From: Rhodobacter viridis
GTDB lineage: Bacteria > Pseudomonadota > Alphaproteobacteria > Rhodobacterales > Rhodobacteraceae
Assembly (NCBI RefSeq): GCF_003217355.1
Contig: NZ_QJTK01000017.1
Location: forward strand, 1 to 61,080
Direction of reading: 5' to 3'
Length of the DNA: 61,080 nucleotides
Part shown: piece after piece, positions 18,782-26,835 of the stretch
Numbering within the stretch: the first letter of the stretch is position 1
How the letters are laid out: each line of letters begins with the position of its first letter
Made by a program: the position numbers and the translations under genes
Notes under the pieces: generated by a model
Told to the model about the DNA's origin: nothing
Seen by the model: the letters and a program-made list of their open reading frames with translations, nothing else
The model's database searches: none

Positions 18782-18857
18782 GCGGTTTCCCGGTTTTACA
18801 ACTTTAACGACAGGAACATAACTTGAATGTAGACACAAGTTGATTGGGGGACTCGAT
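18782..18857. promoter_or_regulatory. Divergent promoter region with a lux-box-like 20-bp palindrome
   Basis: This 76-bp gap separates the type I exporter (minus) from the sapC-like genes (plus). It contains ACTTG-N10-CAAGT at 18821-18840, which has the size and symmetry of LuxR-family boxes (canonical ACCTG-N10-CAGGT). It overlaps the region just upstream of the sapC ribosome site, so binding there could control both directions. Function is inferred from symmetry only. Confidence 0.4.
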
Positions 18858-19550
18858 ATGTACAATGGTTTTGAAAGTCTGGAGGCGGCTCGAACTTCGG
18901 CGCAGCGGATTTTCGATCCGTTTTCCTATCGCGTCACCAGTACAGAGCGTGCCGTGCCGATCTGCCTTTCCGAGGCCCCGGCGCTGGCCGAGCGCTGGCC
19001 TGTGCTCTGGGTCCGCGATGCCTCGGGCGAGTTCGATCTGGTGGTGTTGCGCGGGCTGCAGCCGGGCGCCGAAGTCCCGGGCCTGCACAGCCAGAGCCGA
19101 ACCTCGCTGCCACTTCTGCTGCAGGCCTATCCCTTTCGGTATCGCGATCTGACAAGCGGCGGCGAAATCGGGCTCGACCGCACGGCGCCGATGCGTGAAC
19201 GCGATGCCGGGGCCTATATCTTCGACGATCGCGGCGGCTTTCCGCCCGGAACCGATCTCAAGCTGCGGGCGCTTGACCTCTGGGGCGAAGAGATCGGGCT
19301 GCGGGCGCGCCTGACCGCCGAGCTGTTCCACCATGGTCTGGTCGAGCCGGTGCGGCTGCCCGGCACGCTGCAGGAGCGGCTGGAGCTGCCCGACATGTTC
19401 AGCGCCCTTGCCTTTCCGGAGGATGTGCCGATTTTCCGGTCGATCCCCGCGACGCATTGGCTGACGGTGGCGCGGTTTCTGGCCGCGCAACGGATGTCAC
19501 TTTACATGATGGCACGGCTGATTTCGGCCCTGCCGGAGGGGACGGCATGA
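18858..19550 (+). CDS. SapC-like protein
   Basis: A 230-residue soluble protein resembling the SapC family, named from the Campylobacter surface-layer export locus. Diagnostic features are the central SLPLLLQAYPFRY motif followed by an IGLDRTAP acidic turn, and a C-terminal small helical segment (THWLTVARFLAAQRMSLYMMARLI). SapC genes often accompany type I exporters of surface proteins; their biochemical role is not established. The ATG at 18858 follows TTGGGGGAC; an in-frame TTG at 18840 is less likely. The stop overlaps the next ATG by four bases. Confidence 0.72.
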   Translation: MYNGFESLEAARTSAQRIFDPFSYRVTSTERAVPICLSEAPALAERWPVLWVRDASGEFDLVVLRGLQPGAEVPGLHSQSRTSLPLLLQAYPFRYRDLTSGGEIGLDRTAPMRERDAGAYIFDDRGGFPPGTDLKLRALDLWGEEIGLRARLTAELFHHGLVEPVRLPGTLQERLELPDMFSALAFPEDVPIFRSIPATHWLTVARFLAAQRMSLYMMARLISALPEGTA

Positions 19551-20335
19551 TCTGGTATGATGATTTGCCGCTGATCGATGGGGCCGAGCCGCTGACCGAG
19601 AGCTTGCTCGCGCGCTGGCCCGATCGCGGCTGTGAAGATCGGCTGCGCCATCTGCGGGTCTGTCCGGTGGTCACGGCTGAGTTGTATCAACTGGCGCGCC
19701 ATCTGGCGGTGACGGTGATCGACCAGCCTGCGGGCCCGATGGTGGCCGCGATGCTGCGCAGCGAAGAGCTGCGCCGTCCGGTCTTTGCCGAGGATGGCAG
19801 CTATCTGCGCAGCTACATGCCCACGGCCTGTCGGTTGCTGCCCTTTGTCACCGGGCCGGATGGCGCGCAGGGACGGCTGCGCGATGCGGCCGATCTGCCC
19901 GAACCGGAGCGGACCGAGGCGCAACGAGACCAGCTGCGCGGCCTTTTGCGCGGGCAGGGGGCGGCGATGCTCAGCCTCTCGGCCGCCGCCGGGGTGCTGA
20001 TTGCCGCGGGGCTGCTGGTGCGGGTGCCGCAGTTTGCCGGGCACTGGCGGCCGCTGCCGCAGGCCGAGGCGGCCGAAAGCCATGCCCGCGCCGCGGCGCT
20101 GGGCGGAACGGCGCAGGATTTTTTGGCGCTGCGTCTGCTTGCGGTGATCGAGTTTTCCAGTCTGCATCTGCGGCCGCTGCCCGGGCAGTCGGCCTTGCCC
20201 GAACCGACGACGGACCTGCGCCAGCGCCTTGATCCGCTGAACGCGCGCCCGTTCCTGATCCACGAGGAAGCGCTCGACTTCTCAGCCCTGCGCGGTCCGG
20301 TTGCGCCGGAAGGCGATCACATTTCTGGAGGCTGA
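19547..20335 (+). CDS. Second SapC-like/uncharacterised secretion-linked protein
   Basis: A 262-residue protein translationally coupled to the SapC-like gene through an ATGA overlap. Its central YLRSYMPTACRLLPFVTG resembles the YxPxxxRxYPFxL region of SapC proteins, but overall similarity is weak. A hydrophobic stretch, SAAAGVLIAAGLLVRV, lies near residue 155. Its last 54 bp overlap the end of the convergent sugar epimerase gene. It probably works with the first SapC-like protein at the type I exporter. No catalytic motif is seen. Confidence 0.6.
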   Translation: MIWYDDLPLIDGAEPLTESLLARWPDRGCEDRLRHLRVCPVVTAELYQLARHLAVTVIDQPAGPMVAAMLRSEELRRPVFAEDGSYLRSYMPTACRLLPFVTGPDGAQGRLRDAADLPEPERTEAQRDQLRGLLRGQGAAMLSLSAAAGVLIAAGLLVRVPQFAGHWRPLPQAEAAESHARAAALGGTAQDFLALRLLAVIEFSSLHLRPLPGQSALPEPTTDLRQRLDPLNARPFLIHEEALDFSALRGPVAPEGDHISGG

Positions 20336-21532
20336 GGGCTTGTCCGCGACCGCGGCCCCGGGTTGCAGTGCCGCCAGCTGATCGCGGGCCTCCGCGATGG
20401 CGCAGACGATGTGATAAAGGCTCGAGGTCCGCGCCGGTTCGCTGCGGTCAAAAGCCGTTCCATCGCGGCCCAGATGCTCCCACCAGGCCCCTGCCAGCGG
20501 GTGATCGAGATGGCGGCGCAGGCCGCGCGCGGACCGGGCGGCCAGTGCCGCGGCGGCTGCCCGCCCTGACGGGTCGGGGGCCATCGCCATCGCCTGCGCA
20601 TGGACCTTGAGCCGTTCGGTTTGCGGCCAGAGCCGGAACCGCCCGTCGCGGACCGACAGATCCGCGTTGAGTTCGTTCACCGCCAGATCCTGCGCCGGAT
20701 CGACCCCATACCGCTCGCCAAGCGCCGCGAGCTGGTGGGCCTTTTCCAGCGTCGCCACATCGCCACGCCGCCGCGCCCAGCGGGCCAGAAGCCAGGACCA
20801 TTCGAACTGATGCCCCGGTTCGACGACATCCTCGGGCGGGGATTGCAACGCAGCCCAGTCGGCGTCGAAATACTCGTGCAGCGCCCCGGTCTGCGGATCG
20901 AAGAACTGCGCCAGACTGAGCCTGACAAGGGCATCCGCCATCCTCGACCAGCCCGGATCGGAACTGACCTCCTCCCAGGCGAGGGCTGCCTCGAGCAGAT
21001 GCATGTGCGGATTGGAGCGCAGCGGCAGGCTGGGCGGCTGGCTTTCCTCGAAACCGCCAAGCGGATGCGCCCAGCCCTGCCGCATGGTCTCGCGCAGCGC
21101 CCTTGCCCGCGCCGCCAGCGGGCCGGGATCGGAGACGACACGGCCCGCCTCGGCGAGGGCAAAGAGCACGAAGGCATGATCGTAAAGATCGAAATCGGCG
21201 CGCAGCACCCGGCCTTCGGGGGTGACGCTCGCGACCACGATCCCGTCTTCGGGCAAGTGATGGCGAAACAGAAACCCGAGCGCATGATCGAGCATCGGAC
21301 GCGCCTTGTCCCCGGGCCAGCCAAGCCGCGCCGCCACCGAGAACACATAGACCTGCCGCGCCGCGACCCGGGCACGGCGGGGCTCTTCGACCGGGGTTCC
21401 GTCCGGCGCCAGCTTTTCGTGAAAGCCGCCGCGAAGAGGGTCGCAGCCGGTCTCGGACCAAAGCGGCAAGGCCCGGTCCAGCAGCCAGCGCGTCAGCATC
21501 TCGATCTCGGTCGCCAGTGCGCGCAGTCTCAT
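20282..21532 (-). CDS. AGE-family (N-acylglucosamine 2-epimerase-like) sugar epimerase/isomerase
   Basis: The 416-residue product matches the AGE superfamily, (alpha/alpha)6 barrel enzymes that epimerise or isomerise free or phosphorylated sugars (mannose isomerase, GlcNAc epimerase, YihS). Diagnostic segments are [36 protein letters not shown] and [19 protein letters not shown], which carry the conserved histidines and acids. Length is normal. The ATG at 21532 overlaps the gmhB stop by four bases; the open frame runs 82 codons upstream in shadow. Its operon with gmhB and hldE points to nucleotide-heptose or related sugar supply. The exact substrate is not determined. Confidence 0.82.
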   Translation of the reverse strand: MRLRALATEIEMLTRWLLDRALPLWSETGCDPLRGGFHEKLAPDGTPVEEPRRARVAARQVYVFSVAARLGWPGDKARPMLDHALGFLFRHHLPEDGIVVASVTPEGRVLRADFDLYDHAFVLFALAEAGRVVSDPGPLAARARALRETMRQGWAHPLGGFEESQPPSLPLRSNPHMHLLEAALAWEEVSSDPGWSRMADALVRLSLAQFFDPQTGALHEYFDADWAALQSPPEDVVEPGHQFEWSWLLARWARRRGDVATLEKAHQLAALGERYGVDPAQDLAVNELNADLSVRDGRFRLWPQTERLKVHAQAMAMAPDPSGRAAAAALAARSARGLRRHLDHPLAGAWWEHLGRDGTAFDRSEPARTSSLYHIVCAIAEARDQLAALQPGAAVADKPSASRNVIAFRRNRTAQG

Positions 21533-22062
21533 GGCACGGCCTGCATCTTCAGCAGCGGCGCCACGAAAGCGTCGAGATCGCCGCCCGGGAAAAGATGCCC
21601 CGCAACCCCGGCAGCGGCGGCCGCCTGCAGGTCGATCGCCTTGTCGCCGATCATCAGGCTGCGGGGCGCGTCCACCGGCCACTGGGCCATCAGATCGCGC
21701 AGCATCCCCGGGCCGGGCTTGCGCCAGTCGCTGTCGCGGCGCCATTCGGGCAGCGCGGCCTCGGGATGCCACGGGCAATGCCGGATGTCGTCGATCCGGC
21801 CGCCGCTGCGCCGGGCAAGATCGGCACGCACCTCGGCCATCAGGGTCTCAAAAGCGGCGGTGTCGAACATCCCGCGCGCGATGCCGGATTGATTGGTGAC
21901 GACGAAGACGAGATAGCCCGCGCGATTGGCCCGCGCGATCGCCTCGGGCGCGCCGGGGATCCAGTCGAAGTCGGCGAAGCGGCCGACATAGCCATGATCG
22001 ACGTTCAACACGCCGTCGCGGTCGAGAAACAGGGCAGGGCGCAGCGCGGTGCTAGAGCCCAT
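21529..22062 (-). CDS. gmhB: D-glycero-D-manno-heptose 1,7-bisphosphate 7-phosphatase
   Basis: A 177-residue HAD-superfamily phosphatase. The nucleophile motif is [15 protein letters not shown], followed by [11 protein letters not shown] (motif II), a HCPWHPE zinc-loop-like segment of the histidinol/heptose phosphatase subgroup, RKPGPGML (motif III lysine) and [16 protein letters not shown] (motif IV). It removes the 7-phosphate in ADP-heptose synthesis. It overlaps hldE by 11 bp and the downstream epimerase by four, so the three are one operon. The zinc loop seems shorter in cysteines than in classical GmhB. Confidence 0.88.
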   Translation of the reverse strand: MGSSTALRPALFLDRDGVLNVDHGYVGRFADFDWIPGAPEAIARANRAGYLVFVVTNQSGIARGMFDTAAFETLMAEVRADLARRSGGRIDDIRHCPWHPEAALPEWRRDSDWRKPGPGMLRDLMAQWPVDAPRSLMIGDKAIDLQAAAAAGVAGHLFPGGDLDAFVAPLLKMQAVP

Positions 22063-23485
22063 GCGCGCCCGCCGTGGCCTTGGCGACGATCCCCGTCGTC
22101 GAGCGCCCGGGCAGCAGGTCCAGAAGCACCGTCTGCCCGCCCCAGCTTTCGATCTCGCGCGCGCCGACCACGGTGTCGATCGTGTAATCCGAGCCCTTGA
22201 ACAGCCGGTCGGGCTGCAGCTTCAGGATCAGCTCGAGCGGCGTATCCTCGGCGAAGGCAGTCACGGCATCGACCGCATCAAGCCCCGCGATCACCTCGGC
22301 CCGGTCTTCGAGCGGGTTGATCGGGCGGCTCGGCCCCTTCAGCCGCCGTACCCCGGCATCGTCGTTCAGGGCCACGATCAGCCGATCGCAATGACGCCGC
22401 GCGGCGCGCAGCATCTGCACATGTCCGGCGTGCAGCACGTCGAAACAGCCGTTCGCGAAGCCGACCCGCAGCCCCTCGGCCTGCCAGCCCTGCACGGCTT
22501 GCAGCGCGATCTCGGGGCTCATCAAGACGCCGCCGGTGCCCACAAGCGCCGCCCGGTCCGCCGCCTTCAGTTCGGCATGGCTGCAGGTGGCGGTGCCAAG
22601 CTTTGCCACCACGACCCCGGCCGCCAGATTGGCGAGCCGCATCGCCTCGGTCACCGGCGTTCCCGCGGCCAGCGCCAGCGCCAGCGTCGCGATCACCGTG
22701 TCGCCCGCCCCCGAAACATCGAAGACCTCGCGCGCGGTGGCGGGTGCGCTGACGACCTGACCGGCGCGGCTGACCATCATCATGCCCTTTTCGCTGCGTG
22801 TGGCGATCACCGCGCCGATCTCCACCCGGGCGAGCATCATCCGGCAGGCGGTTTCGACCTCGGCATCGGTGCGCGTCGGAAGGCCCGTCGCCTCGGCCAG
22901 TTCGGAGGCATTGGGGGTGATGAAATCCGCCCCGGCATAGCGGTCGAAATCGCGTCCCTTCGGATCGACGATCGAAATCGCCCCCTCCCGCCGCGCGAGC
23001 GCCAGCGCATGACTGCAGATGTCCGGCGTCAGCACGCCCTTGCCGTAATCCGACAGCACCAGCACCCGGGCGGTTTCGACCTGACCGCGCAGGCGCGCAA
23101 TCAGCGCATCGGTTTCCGTGGCCGAAGCGGGACGGGGCGTCTCCTCGTCGATCCGCACGATCTGCTGGTTCTGTGCGATGATCCGCAGCTTGACGATGGT
23201 TTGCCAGTCCGGGCTGCGCACCAGCTGCGCGGCGGGTCCGATCGCATCGACCAGTTCGACGCCGACCCGATCCGTGCCAACGAGCCCGATCAGGCGCGCC
23301 GCCCCGCCGAGCGCCGCCACGTTGCGCGCGACGTTGCCCGCCCCGCCCGGCATAGACACTTCGCGGGTCTTGCGCACGACGGGCACCGGCGCTTCGGGCG
23401 AGATCCGCCCGCAGGAGCCATAGACGAACCGATCCAGCATGACATCGCCGACGATCACCACGTCATGGTTCAGCGAAGGTATCAT
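22052..23485 (-). CDS. hldE: Bifunctional heptose-7-phosphate kinase / heptose-1-phosphate adenylyltransferase
   Basis: The 477-residue protein has the normal HldE (RfaE) length and both domains. Residues ~5-320 are a PfkB/ribokinase-type kinase ([15 protein letters not shown] substrate loop; [17 protein letters not shown] with the catalytic Asp). Residues ~345-477 are a cytidylyltransferase-fold domain with [18 protein letters not shown] (HxGH nucleotide site). It makes heptose 1,7-bisphosphate and later ADP-heptose. The ATG at 23485 follows GAGGGAGGAG; the frame extends upstream in shadow. hldD and gmhA are not in this window. Confidence 0.93.
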   Translation of the reverse strand: MIPSLNHDVVIVGDVMLDRFVYGSCGRISPEAPVPVVRKTREVSMPGGAGNVARNVAALGGAARLIGLVGTDRVGVELVDAIGPAAQLVRSPDWQTIVKLRIIAQNQQIVRIDEETPRPASATETDALIARLRGQVETARVLVLSDYGKGVLTPDICSHALALARREGAISIVDPKGRDFDRYAGADFITPNASELAEATGLPTRTDAEVETACRMMLARVEIGAVIATRSEKGMMMVSRAGQVVSAPATAREVFDVSGAGDTVIATLALALAAGTPVTEAMRLANLAAGVVVAKLGTATCSHAELKAADRAALVGTGGVLMSPEIALQAVQGWQAEGLRVGFANGCFDVLHAGHVQMLRAARRHCDRLIVALNDDAGVRRLKGPSRPINPLEDRAEVIAGLDAVDAVTAFAEDTPLELILKLQPDRLFKGSDYTIDTVVGAREIESWGGQTVLLDLLPGRSTTGIVAKATAGAHGL

Positions 23486-23525
23486 CCAGTGCTCCTCCCT
23501 CTGTGGCGATGCTGCGTCGCTTGGG

Positions 23526-23918
23526 TTACCCGTGCGGTTTGCGTCCTTCGGCATAGCCGTAGAGCAGGAAATGCTGCGTCGCCGAGGACACCTCTCCGGC
23601 GGCATGGGCAGCGGCAACATCCGGGTAAGTTTCGAAATACCAGGCTTCATCCACCGTCACGGCGCAGGGCAGACGCCCCTCGAAATAGCCGCTGGCAATG
23701 TAATGTTCCTGGGCACGGGTGATGACCCCGTCGCGGATCGCCTGATCGACGTCAGGGTAGGTCGCGCGATACCAGTCTTCGTCGATGGCGATCGTCGCAA
23801 CCATGTCGCGCAGGATCGCCTCGAAATCCTCGTATCGCATCTTGATCCAGGGCTCTCCGTCTTCGCGGGAGAACACCAGCTTTTCGTTGATTCTTCTGAA
23901 TGATGGAAATCCGAGCAC
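23526..23918 (-). CDS. Small protein with two YPDV...HYxxxGxxEGR modules
   Basis: A 130-residue protein carrying two copies of a ~40-residue module: WYRATYPDVDQAIRDG...EHYIASGYFEGRLP and WYFETYPDVAAAHAAG...QHFLLYGYAEGRKP. The same module occurs once in the pyruvyltransferase-like protein encoded upstream at 24091-25251. In other bacteria it is seen in glycosyltransferases and secreted repeat proteins; its function is unknown. The chosen start is a GTG at 23918; an ATG at 23840 would still keep both modules. It ends 40 bp before hldE and is probably the first gene of that operon. Confidence 0.62.
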   Translation of the reverse strand: MLGFPSFRRINEKLVFSREDGEPWIKMRYEDFEAILRDMVATIAIDEDWYRATYPDVDQAIRDGVITRAQEHYIASGYFEGRLPCAVTVDEAWYFETYPDVAAAHAAGEVSSATQHFLLYGYAEGRKPHG

Positions 23919-24090
23919 AGCTTTCAGACCATTCTGTGGACAAAGGGGAGTGCGAAATTCACGTCGATTGAGACTAAGCTTCGGGGCGCATTTAATGCAA
24001 CCATAGATTACAATAAATTACATACAAACAATTTAAGCGTGTGCCCGCAAAATGCGCGTGACCCGAGAGGAAAGCGGCGGTGGCCGCGCT
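23919..24090. other. AT-rich 172-bp gap, probable promoter of the hldE operon
   Basis: Between 23985 and 24045 the base composition drops sharply in GC (runs such as TTACAATAAATTACATACAAAC), unlike surrounding coding DNA. It lies upstream of the small YPDV gene on the minus strand and downstream of the pyruvyltransferase-like gene. A promoter is likely, but no box can be assigned with confidence. Confidence 0.4.
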
Positions 24091-25251
24091 CTATCGCGGT
24101 TTGATTTTTGATCGTTCCGCGCGCACAAGTTGCAGGAACGGCGCAAAGGCGGTTTGCAGGTTGTCTGCCGCGGTGGCGTGCAGCAGCGGCGACGGGTTGT
24201 CATCGACGAAACTTGCGATTTTCGGCAACTCGGCACCGACCGCGAGCGTCGGCAGATTGCACAGCCGCGCAAAGATCATGCTGTGGTAGCGAAAGCTGAT
24301 CACCCCGTCGAGCTTGCGGTATTGTGCCAAAGCGCCCGAAGGATCTTGCTGGAATGGCCACAGCGCAAAGGCATCTTCGGCCCAAGCGCTCTGCATATGC
24401 GCGCCGCACCAGAGCTGCTCGCCAAGGATGCAGTCGTTGTTCATCGCGTTGAAATAGGAGCGCGAGTGCGGAATGTGCACGAAGCGCAGCCCGTCCGGCG
24501 TTCGATGGCGGGTTTCGTGGCGCAGGAATGCGGTAACGCTCGCCCGGTCCGCTTCGCCCATCGAGGCGGTGACGATGCCGATCGTCAGATCTTCTTGTAC
24601 CAAGCGCGGGATCGACGGCACTTGCCGCTGCAGGTTGAAGGCGAAATCCATCTCGACCGGGCAAAGGCGTCCGGTGATGTCGTGGATGATCCGCTGCGAG
24701 ATCGTGCTGCGGACTGTTGCAAAGCGGGCCAGCGCGAAAAGATCGCGGATCACGTCGTGATAGTCCGGGCTTGCCGCTTCGCAGCCAAGCCTCTGGATAT
24801 CGACCTCGGCCCCGCGCGCCCGCGCCGCGCGGGCAAGGTCGAGCATCAGTTGCACGGTCGGGCGATCATAAAGCAGCCCGCCACCGCCAAGGATCAGCAG
24901 GTCATTCGGGCGGAAGAAGTCCGGGTTTTCCAAGGCCCTGTGCGGGAAGCTGCCGTTGCCGTTGCGTTTCTTGTTCAGGTAGAATTGGTGACAGGCGGGA
25001 AACAGGGTGCGGACGCCTTCCAGAATGGCCTCGTCGCCGACATTGTTCGAGCCAAAAGAGCCATAGACGAAGACGCGGTCGTTCTGCGGTTCCGGCGGAA
25101 AAGGCAGGCGTCCCTCGCGTGATCCGTGGTCTAGATAGTGAGAAACAAGCGAACGGACACCGCCCGAGCGGACGGCCCGGGCAACATCCGGATATGTTTC
25201 CGCATACCACTTGGCGTCGAACCGCAGGCCTGCGGGAGGCGAATTGGTCAT
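24091..25251 (-). CDS. Polysaccharide pyruvyl transferase family protein with N-terminal YPDV module
   Basis: A 386-residue cytoplasmic protein. Residues ~8-50 contain one YPDV module (KWYAETYPDVARAV...HYLDHGSREGRLP). The remainder fits the polysaccharide pyruvyl transferase fold: FVYGSFGSNNVGDEAILEG at the start, DLLILGGGGLLYD, and late VISFRYHSMIFARLCNLPTLAVG with the conserved RxHS motif. Such enzymes add pyruvate ketals to surface polysaccharides. The start at 25251 has GGGGG upstream; an ATG at 25263 is an alternative. It is divergent from the nikM remnant and precedes the heptose operon in the same direction. Confidence 0.78.
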   Translation of the reverse strand: MTNSPPAGLRFDAKWYAETYPDVARAVRSGGVRSLVSHYLDHGSREGRLPFPPEPQNDRVFVYGSFGSNNVGDEAILEGVRTLFPACHQFYLNKKRNGNGSFPHRALENPDFFRPNDLLILGGGGLLYDRPTVQLMLDLARAARARGAEVDIQRLGCEAASPDYHDVIRDLFALARFATVRSTISQRIIHDITGRLCPVEMDFAFNLQRQVPSIPRLVQEDLTIGIVTASMGEADRASVTAFLRHETRHRTPDGLRFVHIPHSRSYFNAMNNDCILGEQLWCGAHMQSAWAEDAFALWPFQQDPSGALAQYRKLDGVISFRYHSMIFARLCNLPTLAVGAELPKIASFVDDNPSPLLHATAADNLQTAFAPFLQLVRAERSKIKPR

Positions 25252-25440
25252 TGTTACCCCCATCTCTATTGCAATTCCTAGTTGAAAGATCGTGGGGCGC
25301 CAAAGCCTTTTTCATTCTCTCTTTTGGCAACGCGCTGATTTCTCGCGCCATCGCGTGAGCTCTGGTCAGGAAACCTGCTGTTGCGCCCGGTGCTTGCCGG
25401 AAAACGCGGCGGCCCGCCTCACGTCCTTGATAGGCGGGGA

Positions 25441-25469
25441 TTATGACGAAAGGATGTAAAAAATCATAC
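25441..25469 (+). promoter_or_regulatory. Possible NikR operator
   Basis: TTATGA at 25441-25446 and TCATAC at 25464-25469 form an inverted repeat with a 17-bp spacer, close to the E. coli NikR site GTATGA-N16-TCATAC. It lies 65 bp upstream of the nikM remnant start. One half-site mismatch and one extra spacer base make this a candidate only. Confidence 0.4.
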
Positions 25470-25534
25470 CGACTCCCGCGGAGGGATGGCGCGACAGGGT
25501 GCCGTCCGGGCCAAGCATCGACAGGATCCTCGCG

Positions 25535-26012
25535 ATGCATATTCCGGACGGCTATCTCAGCCCGACCACCTGTGCGGTGACCCTTGCCGCGACGCTGCCG
25601 TTCTGGGTCGGGGCGATGCGCAAGATCGAGCGGTTCGAGGAGGCGCGGACGATCCCGCTGGTCGCGCTCGTCGCGGCCTTCAGCTTCGTGATCATGATGT
25701 TCAACCTGCCGATCCCCGGGGGGACGACGGCGCATGCGGTCGGGCTTGGCATTACCGCGATCCTCTCGGGCCGTTCGGCCGCGGTGCTGGCGATTTCGGT
25801 GGCGCGGCTCATTCCGGCGGTGTTCTTCGGCGATGGGGCATCACCGCCTTTGGCGCGACTTGCTTCAACATGGCGGTGATCGGGCCGCTTGTCGCCTCGG
25901 CGGTCTGACGGCTTGGCATGCGCGGCTCCGGGTGGGTGGCGGCAGGTGATCGTTGCGGGGCTCGCGGGCTAACTTGGCCTCAATGCCTCGGCCGTCGGCA
26001 CATCCGGGGCGC
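25535..26012 (+). pseudogene. Broken nikM/cbiM (membrane component of a nickel/cobalt ECF transporter)
   Basis: The ATG at 25535 opens with MHIPDGYLSP, the metal-chelating N-terminus that defines CbiM/NikM, and continues through FSFVIMMFNLPIPGGTTAHAVG. At about 25836 one base is lost after FFGDG: the reading continues in the next frame as GITAFGATCFNMAVIGPLVASAV. A further shifted segment reads RQVIVAGLAG, a TAA stop, then LGLNASAVGTSGAQ, again matching CbiM. So the gene carries a frameshift, further small indels and a nonsense codon, and its 3' end is missing. Function is lost. Confidence 0.8.
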
Positions 26013-26015
26013 AGG

Positions 26016-26111
26016 CTGATCCTGTCCGCCCACGATCTCGATATTGCGGCGCGGCTCGCCGATCATGTCGTCGTGCTCGAGGCCGGGCGGTGGACGGACG
26101 GCCCGCTTGTG
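26016..26111 (+). pseudogene. 3' fragment of an ABC ATPase (nikO/cbiO type)
   Basis: The frame reads LILSAHDLDIAARLADHVVVLEAGR, the H-loop and following strand of a CbiO/NikO-type ATPase. Nothing of Walker A, signature or Walker B remains. It is joined directly to the nikM remnant, implying deletion of the intervening nikQ and most of nikO. It is in frame with nikR downstream, so a read-through fusion is conceivable but nikR has its own start. Confidence 0.65.
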
Positions 26112-26153
26112 CACGCGGCACGCCCATGCAAGGGTCGGGTGCGGAGGGACCCC

Positions 26154-26627
26154 ATGCAGCGCATCACCATCACCATCGAAGACGATCTTCTGGCCGCGCT
26201 CGACGGGTTCATGGCGCGCTCGGGCGCTTCGAACCGGTCCGAGGCGCTGCGCGATCTGGTCCGCCGCGGGCTTCTGGCCGAGGATGCGCCCGATGCCTCC
26301 GAATGCGTCGGCGTGATCACCTATGCGCTTGACCCCTCGCAGCGCGATTTGGGCCGGGCCGTGCCCGAAAGCCGCCAGCGCCACCACGACACCACGATCG
26401 CCGCGCTGTCGGTGCCGCTCGATCATCACGCCGCGGTCGAGGTGGCGGTGATGCGCGGCACGGTCGGTTCGGTTCAGGCCTATGCCAATTCGCTGTTTCT
26501 GCAACGCGGGGTGCTGCATGGGCAGACCGCGCTGATCCCGGTCAAGACCGAGATCGAGTTTCACCTGCACGGTGCGCGGGCTCATACGCACGAGCATCTG
26601 CGGGTGCAGGATCGCTGGAAGCCCTGA
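26154..26627 (+). CDS. nikR: NikR-like ribbon-helix-helix regulator lacking the canonical nickel ligands
   Basis: The 157-residue protein has the NikR ribbon-helix-helix (QRITITIEDDLLAALDGFM...NRSEALRDLVRRGL) and an ACT-like metal domain (VEVAVMRGTVGSVQAYAN...QRGVLHG). Aligned with E. coli NikR, the four high-affinity Ni ligands His76, His87, His89 and Cys95 correspond to Gln75, Ser86, Pro88 and Ala94. The C-terminal tail instead carries His137, His139, His144, His146 and His148. The ATG at 26154 follows GCGGAGGG. It sits behind the broken nikM-nikO genes, so its normal target operon is dead. It may be a decaying relic or a regulator with another ligand. Confidence 0.85.
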   Translation: MQRITITIEDDLLAALDGFMARSGASNRSEALRDLVRRGLLAEDAPDASECVGVITYALDPSQRDLGRAVPESRQRHHDTTIAALSVPLDHHAAVEVAVMRGTVGSVQAYANSLFLQRGVLHGQTALIPVKTEIEFHLHGARAHTHEHLRVQDRWKP

Positions 26628-26632
26628 GCCCT

Positions 26633-26795
26633 GTTCGGCGGTAAAGGTCGGCACGCCCATCGTCGGCTTGTCGCCGCGGTCGGGTTTGCCGGTGCAAAAG
26701 CAACTGCCAGCGAACACCGCGACAGGCAGACCGTTGAAGCGCACCAGCGTCTGGCCGGGATCAACCACCGGCGCGCCGAAATGCGGCTTCGGCAT
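26633..26795 (-). pseudogene. Truncated PAAR-like/T6SS tip protein gene
   Basis: From an ATG at 26795 with GGAGGGG upstream, the frame reads MPKPHFGAPVVDPGQT, FNGLPVAVFAGSCFCTGKPD and PTMGVPTF, which resembles the short repeated turns of PAAR-type spike proteins (GxPVV...INGxPAA...C...PD). After about 55 codons the homology-like sequence ends at the nikR stop codon and the frame continues only as antisense of nikR. The gene is therefore truncated at this junction. The PAAR assignment is by pattern and by its VgrG-linked neighbours. Confidence 0.5.
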
Positions 26796-26835
26796 GGTCC
26801 CCTCCTGTCTGCTGTTGCGCCCTCGGCGCGGTCCC

